Shown piece after piece: positions 25,681 to 34,566 of a stretch of 64,000 nucleotides of DNA. Positions within the stretch are counted from its first letter, which is position 1; each line of letters begins with the position of its first letter. The translations under genes and the position numbers were made by a program. The notes under the pieces are model-generated. The model was not told where the DNA came from. It did no database searches and saw only the letters and a program-made list of their open reading frames with translations. Origin of the DNA: LMUY01 sp964244585 (GTDB lineage Bacteria; Pseudomonadota; Alphaproteobacteria; Acetobacterales; Acetobacteraceae); contig CAXTJM010000001.1 in the NCBI GenBank assembly GCA_964244585.1, forward strand, positions 372,001 through 436,000. The letters are read 5' to 3'.

Positions 25681-26508
25681 CTACGCCGCTTTGTCCCAGG
25701 CCGGCGCGAAGCCGGGGTTCACCATGCGCTGCGTCTTCGGCAAGGCCGCGATCGCGGCTCTGTCGGCATCATCCAGCTCGATCTTCAGGGCTTCCAGGTT
25801 GGCGACTTGGCTCTCCCGCCGCTGCGCCTTCGGGATCGCGGCGACGCCGGGCTGGTCGAGCAGCCATTTTAGGGCGATCTGCGCTGCGGTGGCGTCATGC
25901 TTGCGGGCGATCACACCCAGTTCCTCATGGTCGGCGAGCTTGCCCTGCGCGATCGGGCAGTACGCCGTCAACGCCATGTCATGCGCCCCGAGATAGCCGA
26001 GCACCGGATCCTGGTTCAGCAGGACGTGGTACTCCACTTGGTTCGCGACGATCGGCGCCCCGATCTCCTCCACCGCCTGGCGCAGCAGGGCGACCGGGAA
26101 ATTGCACACCCCGATCGCATGGGCCAGCCCCTCCTCCTTCAGCTTGACAAGTGTGGCCAGCGCGGCCGGCAGGTCCATGTCGGGTGACGGCCAGTGGATC
26201 ATGTACAGGTCGACGTAGTCTGTCTGGAGCTTCTGCAAGCTCGCCTCTATCGCCCGGCGCATGGCATCCGGCGCCAGATGGTCCCACCAGACCTTCGTCG
26301 TGACGTGGATGTCGCCGCGGGGCAGCCGCGCGCCGTTCAGCGCGGCGCCCACGGCCTCCTCGTTGCCGTACATCTCCGCCGTGTCGATGTGGCGGTAGCC
26401 GAGCGAGAGCGCCCGCTCCACCGCCTCGCGGCACTCGTCGCCCTTCATTCGCCAAGTGCCCAGCCCCAGCTTCGGCATGCGCAAGCCGCCATTGGTGATC
26501 ATGTCCAT
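25681..26508 (-). CDS. Aldo/keto reductase (2,5-diketo-D-gluconate reductase type)
   Basis: A 275-residue NADPH-dependent reductase. The catalytic tetrad is complete: Asp42 and Tyr47 in DTAEMYGNE, Lys72 in TTKVWW, His105 in YMIHWPSPD. The C-terminal cofactor region has AIPKAQRRESQVANLEAL, which replaces the usual AIPKS/N...N..A pattern. It resembles DkgA/DkgB enzymes acting on small dicarbonyls and methylglyoxal. An AGGAG box lies 6 bases before the ATG. Last gene of a seven-gene leftward operon, 9 bases after the WD40-like gene. Confidence 0.92.
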   Translation of the reverse strand: MDMITNGGLRMPKLGLGTWRMKGDECREAVERALSLGYRHIDTAEMYGNEEAVGAALNGARLPRGDIHVTTKVWWDHLAPDAMRRAIEASLQKLQTDYVDLYMIHWPSPDMDLPAALATLVKLKEEGLAHAIGVCNFPVALLRQAVEEIGAPIVANQVEYHVLLNQDPVLGYLGAHDMALTAYCPIAQGKLADHEELGVIARKHDATAAQIALKWLLDQPGVAAIPKAQRRESQVANLEALKIELDDADRAAIAALPKTQRMVNPGFAPAWDKAA

Positions 26509-26517
26509 GCGGAACTC

Positions 26518-27510
26518 CTATCGTTTGCCCAGGTCGACCAGGGCGGCAAAACCGGATTCGGTTCCCAGCGCCAGCCGCGCACCATCCGAACTCCAAGCCA
26601 GGGCAGAAACGCTGCCCCTGCCCGGCGCCGCGACCGGCAGGATGCGCTCGGACGCGATATCGGCCAAAACCACGAGCCCGTCGGCAAATCCGGCCGCCAC
26701 CACCTCGTGCTGCGGATGCGGCGCGATGCGGGTGCACAGCACGTTGTCCCCCCCGGCCATTTCGGAAGGCGCCTTGCCCATCGGGCCGCCGCCGAAGAAC
26801 GGCCATAGCACGATCGTGTCCGCGCCCGCCGTCGCGAGCCACTTGCCGTTGCGGGTGAAGCCCAGCGACTCCGTCTTGGACGGGTAGCCGGACATGCGCA
26901 TGTGCTGCCCGTCCGCCAGCCGCCAGCCATGCAGCGAGTTCTCCTGCATGGAGGTGACCACGGCATCGCTCGCGGGATGGATGGCGATGCCGGTATGGCT
27001 GCCCTTCCACTCCAGCCTGCGCGGGCTGTCCACCTTGGCGCCGACGAACCACAGCGTGGCGCCGTTGTAGTGCGAGGCAGCAATCCGCTTGCCCTTGGCG
27101 TCGAACGCCAAGCCCGTGACGCTGGAGGGATGATCGAGCTGCTTCAGCTTCCCGGCGCCATCGTAAACATGGACGGCCTTGCCGACCGCGCAGGCGTGCA
27201 GCGTCCCATGAGCCGCAACCTGCTCGACCCATTTCAGGCCGAACCGGGCCACGGTCTCGGTGTCTCCGGCAGGGGTGGTGCGGCCGAACACGCCGTCATC
27301 GCCCCCCGTGACGAACGCGTCCGTCGACGCTGCGAGGCAAAGGATGGCGCCATCATGCGCCTGCACGTCCTGCCAGCCCGCCAGGACGAGACGCCCATCC
27401 CCCAGGGCGAAGGCAGGCCGGTCACCGCTCCACGCGGCGGCCACGACGAAGGCGTCCAGCTCGCGCGACTCGCCGCGCGTGTCGAGCGCGAAGTCGGCGG
27501 TGACGCTCAC
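26518..27510 (-). CDS. WD40-like beta-propeller protein
   Basis: About 330 residues of repeated beta-propeller blades: HDGAILCLAASTDAFVTGGDDG, SSVTGLAFDAKGKRIAASHYNG, SHTGIAIHPASDAVVTSMQEN, TESLGFTRNGKWLATAGAD and VSALAWSSDGARLALGTESG. The blades follow the WD40 or quinoprotein-like spacing, with WD dipeptides mostly replaced. No signal peptide, so probably cytosolic. It lies 20 bases after the CobW-family GTPase gene, a pairing I recall from other alphaproteobacteria, and may work with it in metal delivery. The start is uncertain: GTG at 27510 is the first good start after the GTPase stop. Confidence 0.8.
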   Translation of the reverse strand: MSVTADFALDTRGESRELDAFVVAAAWSGDRPAFALGDGRLVLAGWQDVQAHDGAILCLAASTDAFVTGGDDGVFGRTTPAGDTETVARFGLKWVEQVAAHGTLHACAVGKAVHVYDGAGKLKQLDHPSSVTGLAFDAKGKRIAASHYNGATLWFVGAKVDSPRRLEWKGSHTGIAIHPASDAVVTSMQENSLHGWRLADGQHMRMSGYPSKTESLGFTRNGKWLATAGADTIVLWPFFGGGPMGKAPSEMAGGDNVLCTRIAPHPQHEVVAAGFADGLVVLADIASERILPVAAPGRGSVSALAWSSDGARLALGTESGFAALVDLGKR

Positions 27511-27529
27511 GGTGGGGAGCCCGTACGCC

Positions 27530-28504
27530 TCATTCCGCCTGGCATCCCTCGAAGCCGCGGCGGAGTTGCGGCCGGTTGAGGTTGCGGCCGATGAACACCA
27601 GCCGCGATCGCCTCTCCTCCCCGGCCGGCCATGCGCCGATGAAGTCGCCATCCGCGATCATGTGCACCGCCTGGAACGCGAACCGGCGATCCTCGCCGGC
27701 ATAGTGCAGGATACCCTTCGTGCGCAGCAGGTCCTGCCCCTTCTCCGCCAGCAACTGGCCGATCCAGGCATTGAACTTCTCCGGATCGATCGGCCGGGCA
27801 AGCTCGAACGACATGCTGTTGATGTCGTCGTTATGCTCGTGCTCCGAGTCGGTCAGGAAATCCGGCTGCACCTCCGCCAGGATGCGTTGCAGGTCGAACG
27901 CGCCCTGGTTCAGCACCGAACCGATATCGACCGCCGAACGCTGCGTGCGATGGATCTTGGCGAAGCGGTTGATCTTGCGGATATCCGCCTCCACAGCCTC
28001 CAGCTCCGCCGGGCTGACGAGATCGGTTTTGTTCAGCACGATCACGTCGGCGAAGGCGAGCTGCGCCGCGGCCTCGGTGCTGTCCAGCAGGCGGGCCGGC
28101 AGGTTCTTCGCATCCACCACGGTCACGATGGCGTCCAGCCGCGTCTTCGATCGCACCCCGTCATCCACGAAGAAGGTCTGCGCGACCGGCGCGGGATTGG
28201 CCAGCCCGGTGGTCTCTATGATGATGCCGTCGAACTTGCCGCGCCGCTTCACCAACCCGCCCACGATGCGGATCAGGTCGCCGCGCACGGTGCAGCAGAT
28301 GCAGCCGTTGTTCATCTCGAACACTTCCTCGTCGGTATCCACGACGAGGTCGTTGTCGACCCCCAGCTCGCCGAATTCGTTGATCACCACCGCGTATTTC
28401 CGGCCGTGGTTCTCCGACAGGATGCGGTTCAACAGGGTGGTCTTGCCGGCGCCGAGATAGCCGGTGAGCACGGTGACGGGGATCAGGTCGGCAGGGTTGG
28501 ACAT
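27530..28504 (-). CDS. CobW/COG0523-family GTPase (zinc chaperone type)
   Basis: A 324-residue metal chaperone GTPase. The P-loop is TGYLGAGKTT, followed by the conserved NEFGELGVDNDLV, the metal-binding CxCC motif (NGCICCTVRGDL), the switch ETTGLANP, VDAKN and the G4 motif LNKTDLV. The C-terminal half has a His-rich spot (DSEHEHNDD) that may bind metal, and the terminal domain RRSRLVFIGRNL. It resembles YjiA/ZNG1-like zinc transfer proteins. The start overlaps the O-antigen-ligase-like gene stop by one base. No Zur box is visible close by because the gene is internal to an operon. Confidence 0.93.
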   Translation of the reverse strand: MSNPADLIPVTVLTGYLGAGKTTLLNRILSENHGRKYAVVINEFGELGVDNDLVVDTDEEVFEMNNGCICCTVRGDLIRIVGGLVKRRGKFDGIIIETTGLANPAPVAQTFFVDDGVRSKTRLDAIVTVVDAKNLPARLLDSTEAAAQLAFADVIVLNKTDLVSPAELEAVEADIRKINRFAKIHRTQRSAVDIGSVLNQGAFDLQRILAEVQPDFLTDSEHEHNDDINSMSFELARPIDPEKFNAWIGQLLAEKGQDLLRTKGILHYAGEDRRFAFQAVHMIADGDFIGAWPAGEERRSRLVFIGRNLNRPQLRRGFEGCQAE

Positions 28505-29712
28505 CAGGCGCCTCGAACAATTCGCTGTGTCATATAGGCGCGGCTTTCCGCCAGCCCCAGCCCCAGCAGCAGGAAGAACCAGCCGGACAGCGGCATGGAC
28601 AGCAGGTCGCTGCTGCTGGCGATCGGCCATTCTTGCAGCAGCGCCGCCACGAACAGCCCGACCCGCAGCGGCGCCGGGTCGCGCCACAGCCCGGCGGCGA
28701 GCGGCCGCAGCCAGGCCAGCACCAGCGCGCAGAACAGCACCAGCCCCGGCAAGCCCGCCTCCACCGCCGCCTGCAGGTAGTGGTTGTGCGGGTGCTGCAC
28801 GCACACATTGGCGCCGCCGCCATCGCCCCCGTCCCAACCCTGGAAATACACCGGCTCGGCGCAATGCCGCCGGAAGCCGTCGAACCCCAGGCCGACCAGC
28901 GGATGGCGTTCGATCATCGCCGCCGCCCGCATGGCGATCAGGCCGTACGGACTCTGCGGGAAATGCTCCATCTGGGCGGAGAACTTGTCGACCAGCCGAT
29001 GGAACGTCGGCGGCACCACCACCGCGGACGCCGCCAGCAGCAGGGCGGCCCCGGCGCAGGCCGCCAGCACGCCGGTCCGCAGCCGCGGCAGCAGCACGCC
29101 GGTGACCAGCAGGCCCAGCCCGGTGAGGATCAGCGGCATGCGCTGCCCGATCAGCACCACCACCAGCACGGAGGCGACCAGCAGCAGCAGGCCGTACCAG
29201 CGGCCCGCCCGCGCCATGGCCGGGAGGACGGCCGGAAACAGCAGCCGGGTAAAGGGCGCGCCGGCCCTTGGATGCTCGAACGGGCCGGTCAGCTCGCCGT
29301 CCCCCCACCGGCGATAGCCTTGCAGGTTGCGCCCGGTCACGAGCTGCAGCATCGATTGCGCCGCAATATACAGCGCCGCCAGCGCCGCCAGCCGTGCCAG
29401 CCACACCCGGCGCCACGGCAGGCGCAGCACCCAATGCTCGGCCGCAGCCACGAAGACCAGAAAGCGGATGGCCAGCACCGCCTGCAGGGTTCCGCCCTGC
29501 AAGGAGCAGGCGACCAGCCAGAGCCACCACAGCAAGCCGACCCGCACCCACCCCGTGCGCAGCCACGCCCAATCATGCCCGACGGCGCAGCGGGCCAGGA
29601 AGCACAGGCTGGCGACGGCCATCAGCCCGTCCGCCACGACGCGCCCGTGCAGCAGGAACACCGGGGATAGCAGGACACTGGCGATTGCCACGCGATCCAG
29701 CAGGATCAGCAC
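28504..29712 (-). CDS. O-antigen ligase / Wzy-like polysaccharide membrane protein
   Basis: About 402 residues with ten or more hydrophobic helices (LLLLVASVLVVVLIG; LPLILTGLGLLVTGVLLP-type stretches; LPGLVLFCALVLAWL). The diagnostic part is the large periplasmic loop with GLIAMRAAAMIERHPLVGLGFDGFRRHC and VQHPHNHYLQAAVEAGLPG, typical of the O-antigen ligase (Wzy_C) domain. It probably joins or polymerises surface glycans. The GTG at 29712 overlaps the end of the glycosyltransferase gene by 7 bases; upstream sequence in this frame belongs to that gene and was excluded. Confidence 0.85.
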   Translation of the reverse strand: MLILLDRVAIASVLLSPVFLLHGRVVADGLMAVASLCFLARCAVGHDWAWLRTGWVRVGLLWWLWLVACSLQGGTLQAVLAIRFLVFVAAAEHWVLRLPWRRVWLARLAALAALYIAAQSMLQLVTGRNLQGYRRWGDGELTGPFEHPRAGAPFTRLLFPAVLPAMARAGRWYGLLLLVASVLVVVLIGQRMPLILTGLGLLVTGVLLPRLRTGVLAACAGAALLLAASAVVVPPTFHRLVDKFSAQMEHFPQSPYGLIAMRAAAMIERHPLVGLGFDGFRRHCAEPVYFQGWDGGDGGGANVCVQHPHNHYLQAAVEAGLPGLVLFCALVLAWLRPLAAGLWRDPAPLRVGLFVAALLQEWPIASSSDLLSMPLSGWFFLLLGLGLAESRAYMTQRIVRGA

Positions 29713-30764
29713 GCCAACAACCCGGTCCGCAGCGCAAGCAGCCGGTCCGCCGCGGCCGGGGTGTCGAATTGCCGGGCGCGGGCGCGGGCGGCGGCGGTCA
29801 GCGTCGCACGCCGGTCCGGTTGCGTGGCCAGCGCCAGGATGGCGTCCGCCACCGCGCCAGCCTCGTCGGGGTCCGCATAGAGCGCGCAATCGCCCGCCAC
29901 CTCCGGCAAGCCGCCGCGCCGGGAGCAGATCAGCGCGGCGCCATGCGCCATCGCCTCCAGCGCAGCCAGGCCGAACGGCTCCGGCCACCGGCTGGGCACC
30001 ACGGCGATCGCGGCGCGGCCCATGCGGTCCATGGCGGCGTCATGCGGCATATACCCCGTCATGGCCACGCCCACCTCGGCCGCCCGGCGGGCGAGCCGGT
30101 CCGTGAAGCCGGTGTTCGGGCTATCCGGGTGGAAGCGGTCGGCCCCCACCATCTCCGCCCGCCAGCCGCCCAGCCCGGGCAGCACGGCGGCACAGGCCTC
30201 CACGAAGACGTCCGCGCCCTTGTCCGCCACCGTCCGGCCAACGAACACGATCAGCCGCTCCCGGTCTATGTGTGACTGCTGCGGCACGTCGATGCTGTTG
30301 GGCAGCACCATCACGTCGCCCTCGATGCCCACCAGGAACTGCCGCCGCACATGATTGGACACGGCCACCACCCTGCCCAGCCTGCGCAGCAACGCGGAAC
30401 GTTGGGCGGTAGTGCGGGCGCCGCGCATGCCCTGCGGATCGTTGTGCAGGAACAGCACCACCCGGGCGAACCGGCGCGCCAGGATCAGGGCGATCTCCGG
30501 ACGGTTGTGCACCTCCACCAGGTCGGGCTCGAGGCGGCGCAGGACGGCGGCAACGCCGGCGGCATACCGGCGGGTCACGTTCCATCCCCAACCGGGCGCC
30601 ACCGGATGGAACGGCACATCGTCGAACGGGCGGTCCACCATGCGGCCGACCACCTCGCCCCCGGCGCCGCGGGCCAGCCTGTGTACCAGCAGCCCGATCG
30701 CCCCGACGGCGCCGGGGGAAAATCCTTCCTTCGGCGGCAGGACCGTCGCGACCCGTCCCGTCAC
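29706..30764 (-). CDS. Family 4 glycosyltransferase
   Basis: A 352-residue GT-B glycosyltransferase. The N-terminal domain has LPPKEGFSPGAVGAIGLLVHRLARG and VEVHNRPEIALILAR. The C-terminal nucleotide-sugar domain has RLIVFVGRTVADKGADVFVEA, then SRWPEPFGLAALEAMAHGAALI with the EPFG..ALEAMA signature of GT4 enzymes. It likely adds a sugar to a surface polysaccharide handled by the neighbouring O-antigen-ligase-like protein. GTG start 4 bases after the VOC gene stop. Confidence 0.9.
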   Translation of the reverse strand: MTGRVATVLPPKEGFSPGAVGAIGLLVHRLARGAGGEVVGRMVDRPFDDVPFHPVAPGWGWNVTRRYAAGVAAVLRRLEPDLVEVHNRPEIALILARRFARVVLFLHNDPQGMRGARTTAQRSALLRRLGRVVAVSNHVRRQFLVGIEGDVMVLPNSIDVPQQSHIDRERLIVFVGRTVADKGADVFVEACAAVLPGLGGWRAEMVGADRFHPDSPNTGFTDRLARRAAEVGVAMTGYMPHDAAMDRMGRAAIAVVPSRWPEPFGLAALEAMAHGAALICSRRGGLPEVAGDCALYADPDEAGAVADAILALATQPDRRATLTAAARARARQFDTPAAADRLLALRTGLLAC

Positions 30765-30768
30765 GGCT

Positions 30769-31590
30769 TCAGGTGAACAGCAAGGCTGCGCCGCCCGCGC
30801 CGTCCGGCTGCACCAGGACGCCCTGCCCTATCGCCTGATGCGGCACCCCGGCCAGCAAAGGACGCAGCGAGGCGCACTGGTCCGCGGTGGCGACGGTCAT
30901 GCCGACGATAGCGGGCACGGCCGGGGCCGCAACGCCCGGGTAGACCGACCCGACCGCCTCCGGCGGCAGCATCCGCACCCGGCCGCGCTCCAGCGCCAGC
31001 ATGAATCCGCCCGCCGGGTCCGGCGTCACCGGCAGCCCGGCCAGCCGCGACACGCGCGCCGCGGTCTCTGCCGGGTGCGGCACGGCCAGCACGACCTCAT
31101 CAAGCGCCACTGCCGCGTTGGCATGGGCCGTGAAGCGGGGCTGCCATATCGCCTCCCGGGTCAGGTGCTTGATGAGCTGGATCGTGCCCTCCGGCGCCTG
31201 CGGCAGCGGAATGCGCTCGAACCGGGCCTGCGGGCCGGCCGGATCCGCCTCGTCCACCGGCCGCTCCAGCGGCGTGATCCCCGGGATCGCCAGCCCGGCC
31301 CGGTTCAGCCGGTCCAGCGTCGCCGCACTGTCCTCGATCCCGAGCGCGATGATGTGCAGCCCGGCATAGCGCGCGAGCTGGTCCTGCAACACATCCGGGA
31401 TCGCGGGATCGACCGGCGCGATCAATTCCAGGTAGCCGTGCTGCAGCATAATGCAGCGATTGCCGGTCGCCTTGCCGCGATGCCGCGCCATCGGCGTCAG
31501 CGCGAAGCCGAGCCGCTGGTACGTGGCCGCCAATCCGGCCAGGTCCCAGGCACCGACCCCCACATGGTCCAGCTCGAACGCAGCGCTCAT
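30769..31590 (-). CDS. VOC (glyoxalase-like) family protein
   Basis: 273 residues with the vicinal-oxygen-chelate fold in the Glyoxalase_3 style. The first module begins FELDHVGVGAWDLAGLAATYQRLGF, followed by NRCIMLQHGYLELIAPVD. A second module starts about residue 165 (ALDEVVLAVPHPAETAARVSRLAGL). His8 and Glu55 (in YLELIAP) are candidate metal ligands. The substrate is unknown. It overlaps the GST gene by 4 bases, so the two probably act on related electrophilic compounds. Confidence 0.83.
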   Translation of the reverse strand: MSAAFELDHVGVGAWDLAGLAATYQRLGFALTPMARHRGKATGNRCIMLQHGYLELIAPVDPAIPDVLQDQLARYAGLHIIALGIEDSAATLDRLNRAGLAIPGITPLERPVDEADPAGPQARFERIPLPQAPEGTIQLIKHLTREAIWQPRFTAHANAAVALDEVVLAVPHPAETAARVSRLAGLPVTPDPAGGFMLALERGRVRMLPPEAVGSVYPGVAAPAVPAIVGMTVATADQCASLRPLLAGVPHQAIGQGVLVQPDGAGGAALLFT

Positions 31591-32234
31591 GGCACGGCCT
31601 CGTAATGCGCCAATTGCCACTCCACCGGCTCCGCGGCGGCGGCCCGGTACCACTCCTCCATCAGCGGGTGCTCCCGCACCGCCCGGCAGTAATCCCGCGA
31701 ATCCCTGGCAAGTTCGGGCAGGTAGGACAGGAACCGGGTGACCACGGGAGCGTACATCGCGTCGGCCGCGCCGAACGTCTCGCCATAGAGGAACCGGGTG
31801 CCGCGCCGCGCCGCGCGCCAGACCGCCTCGACCCGCGCGATATCGGCTGCGACGTCTTCCGAGGGCGCGAGGCGACGTTCGCGGCCCAAATTCATCGGCA
31901 TGGCCTGCCGCAACGCCCGGAACCCGGCATGCATCTCCGCCGCGATCGACCGGGCTGCCGCCCGGGCGATCCGGTCCGCCGGCCAGAGGCCCGGCGCTGC
32001 CTCCGCGCAATATTCGCACAGCGCCAAACTCTCCCAGACATGGGCGCCCCTGTGTTCCAGATACGGAACCAGCCCGGCGGGCGTGACCTGCTTGATCGCC
32101 GCGGTGGCGCCCTGTCCGGCCAAGGGGATGACTCGCTCCTCCACGTCAAGCCCGGCCAGCCGTACCACCAGCCAGCCGCGCAGCGACCAGGACGAGTAAC
32201 GCCGGGTGCCGATGACGAGGGTTCCGTCGGCCAT
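31587..32234 (-). CDS. Glutathione S-transferase family protein
   Basis: 215 residues. The thioredoxin-like N-domain reads LVIGTRRYSSWSLRGWLVVRLAGLDVEE, with Ser in the SSWS position as the likely glutathione-activating residue, then VTPAGLVPYLEHRG and the ESLALCEY turn that contacts glutathione. The helical C-domain ends with AADAMYAPVVTRFLSYL. First gene of the seven-gene leftward operon; its start is 74 bases from the divergent aminotransferase gene. Confidence 0.88.
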   Translation of the reverse strand: MADGTLVIGTRRYSSWSLRGWLVVRLAGLDVEERVIPLAGQGATAAIKQVTPAGLVPYLEHRGAHVWESLALCEYCAEAAPGLWPADRIARAAARSIAAEMHAGFRALRQAMPMNLGRERRLAPSEDVAADIARVEAVWRAARRGTRFLYGETFGAADAMYAPVVTRFLSYLPELARDSRDYCRAVREHPLMEEWYRAAAAEPVEWQLAHYEAVP

Positions 32235-32308
32235 GTCTGCTCCGCGGGTTGAGATCGGGGCGTGACAATGCCACGGTGGAGCCCTGCCGCAAACGGGTCG
32301 CCGCCGCC

Positions 32309-33634
32309 ATGAACGAGACCAGCCGTCCCAACAACCTCGATGCGTTCTGGATGCCCTACAGCTCCAACCGCTCGTTCAAGGCCGATCCGCGCCTGCTGGC
32401 CCGGGCGGAGGGCATGTTCTACTACACCAACGACAACCGCGAGGTGCTGGACGGCACGGCCGGGCTGTGGTGCTGCAACGCCGGGCATGGCCGGCGGGAG
32501 ATCGTCGAGGCGATCCAGGCGCAGGCCGCCACGATGGATTTCGCGCCGACCTTCCAGATGGGCCACCCAATCGCCTTCCAGGCCGCCGCCCGGCTGGCGG
32601 AGATCACGCCCGACGGCATGGACAAGGTGTTCTTCACCAACTCCGGGTCGGAAAGCGCCGACACCGCCCTGAAGATCGCGCTGGCCTACCACCGTGCCCG
32701 CGGCGAGGCCGGCCGCACCCGGCTGATCGGACGCGAGCGGGGCTACCACGGCGTGGGGTTCGGCGGCATGTCGGTGGGCGGCATCGGCACCAACCGCAAG
32801 CAGTTCGGCGCCATGCTGCCCTATGTCGACCACCTTCCGCACACGCTTGATCTTGCACGAAACGCGTTCAGCCAGGGCTTGCCCGTGCATGGTGTGGAGC
32901 GGGCGGACGCGCTGGAGGCGCTGGTCGCGCTGCACGGTGCGGAGACCATCGCCGCCGTCATGGTCGAACCGGTCGCCGGTTCGACCGGCGTGCTGCCGCC
33001 GCCAGAAGGCTATCTGCGCCGCTTGCGCGACATCTGCACCAAGCACGGCATCCTGTTGATCTACGACGAAGTCATTACTGGCTTCGGCCGCATGGGAGCG
33101 AATTTCGGCTCGGAGCGGCTGGGCGTCTTCCCGGACATCATGACCATGGCGAAGGGCCTCACCAATGCGGCGGTGCCGATGGGCGCGGTGGCTGTGGCCA
33201 ACGGAATCTACGACGCCATCGTGCACGGCGCGCCGGCAGGAATCGAGCTGTTCCACGGCTACACCTATTCCGGCCACCCGCTCGCCTCCGCGGCGGCCAT
33301 CGCGTCGATGGACCTGCACCGGGCGGAGGATCTGCCCGGCCGGGCGCGGGCGATCGAGCCCACCTGGCAGCGGGCCATGCACTCGCTGCGCGGCCTGCCC
33401 AACGTGATCGACATCCGCAATGCCGGGCTGATCGCGGGCATCGAGTTGCAGCCGCGCGACGGCAAGCCGACGCAGCGCGCCATGCAGGTGTTCGGCCGCT
33501 GCTTCGACGCCGGCCTGCTGATCCGCACCACCGGCGACATCATCGCGCTGTCCCCACCGCTGATCATCGAGGCGGCGCATGTCGACCGCATCGTCGAGAC
33601 GCTGACGGATGCGATCCGGGCGGAGGCAGCCTGA
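32309..33634 (+). CDS. Omega-amino acid--pyruvate aminotransferase (class III PLP)
   Basis: A 441-residue class III aminotransferase. Features: LDGTAGLWCCNAGHGRREIVEAI, VFFTNSGSESADTALKIA for phosphate binding, RGYHGVGFGGMSVGGI, VEPVAGSTGVLPPPEGYL, IYDEVITGFGRMG, and the Schiff-base lysine in MTMAKGLTNAAVPMGAV. GYTYSGHPLA follows. These match beta-alanine/omega-amino acid:pyruvate transaminases. The ATG at 32309 was chosen over upstream in-frame codons because homology starts at NNLDAFWMPY. Divergent from the GST operon. Confidence 0.93.
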   Translation: MNETSRPNNLDAFWMPYSSNRSFKADPRLLARAEGMFYYTNDNREVLDGTAGLWCCNAGHGRREIVEAIQAQAATMDFAPTFQMGHPIAFQAAARLAEITPDGMDKVFFTNSGSESADTALKIALAYHRARGEAGRTRLIGRERGYHGVGFGGMSVGGIGTNRKQFGAMLPYVDHLPHTLDLARNAFSQGLPVHGVERADALEALVALHGAETIAAVMVEPVAGSTGVLPPPEGYLRRLRDICTKHGILLIYDEVITGFGRMGANFGSERLGVFPDIMTMAKGLTNAAVPMGAVAVANGIYDAIVHGAPAGIELFHGYTYSGHPLASAAAIASMDLHRAEDLPGRARAIEPTWQRAMHSLRGLPNVIDIRNAGLIAGIELQPRDGKPTQRAMQVFGRCFDAGLLIRTTGDIIALSPPLIIEAAHVDRIVETLTDAIRAEAA

Positions 33635-33636
33635 GG

Positions 33637-33695
33637 CCTATGCTTGCGAGGGCGATTGATGTCTGAGGTCGAGCAACCTCAAACGATCATACTCT
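33637..33695. repeat. 59-base dispersed hairpin repeat, copy 1
   Basis: Matches 49056-49114 at 47 positions by hand alignment, with 11 mismatches and 2 single-base gaps. The centre is a hairpin: TGAGGT (33664-33669) and ACCTCA (33676-33681) around a 6-base loop. The right edge runs into the stop codon of the minus-strand DUF3108 gene (33694-33696), as copy 2 does at the stop of ghrA. No T run follows on either strand. Confidence 0.7.
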
Positions 33696-34482
33696 AGGAC
33701 AACCCGGTCAGGTACATCGTCGCCTCACCGAACGATCGCGCGTCGAAGGTGATGCGGACGGGCAGCGGCGGACCGCCCGGCACCAGCCGGGCGAACCAGG
33801 CGGAGCCGCGCTGCACCCGCCGCGGGCCCGCCTGATCCGCGTCGCGGAGAAAGCCGGCGAGCTGCCGCCCCTCGAAATCGCAGCGCAGGGCGGTGCCCGT
33901 AAACGAGGATCGGCTGGTTTGCGGCAGGCTCTCCTCCCCGACGGTGCGGGCCTGGAGTTCGGAAAGGCGCCGGCCATCGAAGGTGCGGCGCACGCCGTCG
34001 CATCGGCCGGTGCTCGCCACCTGGTGCAGCAAGGCGGCCATGGCGCTTAGCGAGTCGACCGTGTCGGCCTGCTGCTCGGGGGGCACCGGCTCGCGTTCTT
34101 CCCGGTCGGGCGGGTCCAGTTGGGTGACGACCGGCATGCCGTCCTGCCATTCCAGTCGCATGACATAGGGACGGCCGCGGAAATGGCCCGTGCTGAGCAG
34201 GTCGCCGGGCAGCGGGAGCTCCCCCTGGAAGCGGCCGTCCACCGTGGTCGCGCCATCGCCATGGACGATGGCGCCGACCAGGCCGGTCAGGCGGTAGGAG
34301 AGCTGCAACCGGTATCGCTGCGGAGACATCGCGATGCTGGCGTCGATGTCCACCGCGTTGAAACCGCCGATGTAGGTGGCATAGCTGAGCCGGGTCGGCG
34401 CGGGCTGCGCCCGCAGGGCCGGGCAGAGCAACGCGGAGAGCAATGCCGCTGCAAAGGCGCGGCGCAGGGCTGGATGCTCCAT
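33694..34482 (-). CDS. DUF3108 domain periplasmic protein
   Basis: 262 residues. A signal peptide (about 1-25, MEHPALRRAFAAALLSALLCPALRA) is followed by a beta-rich domain typical of DUF3108: RLSYATYIGGFNAVDIDASIAM, YRLQLSYRLTGLVGAIVHGDG and YVMRLEWQDG. Two Cys in STGRCDG and ALRCDFEG could form a disulfide. Function unknown; such proteins are envelope-located. Its stop lies at the edge of the dispersed hairpin repeat. Confidence 0.8.
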   Translation of the reverse strand: MEHPALRRAFAAALLSALLCPALRAQPAPTRLSYATYIGGFNAVDIDASIAMSPQRYRLQLSYRLTGLVGAIVHGDGATTVDGRFQGELPLPGDLLSTGHFRGRPYVMRLEWQDGMPVVTQLDPPDREEREPVPPEQQADTVDSLSAMAALLHQVASTGRCDGVRRTFDGRRLSELQARTVGEESLPQTSRSSFTGTALRCDFEGRQLAGFLRDADQAGPRRVQRGSAWFARLVPGGPPLPVRITFDARSFGEATMYLTGLS

Positions 34483-34566
34483 GCCTGGTATGATGGGCCT
34501 TGCAGTGCTTGACTGGAACTTCAAAACACGGCGTGGCGGCACGCCGGACAGGGGACATAAGCGGCC

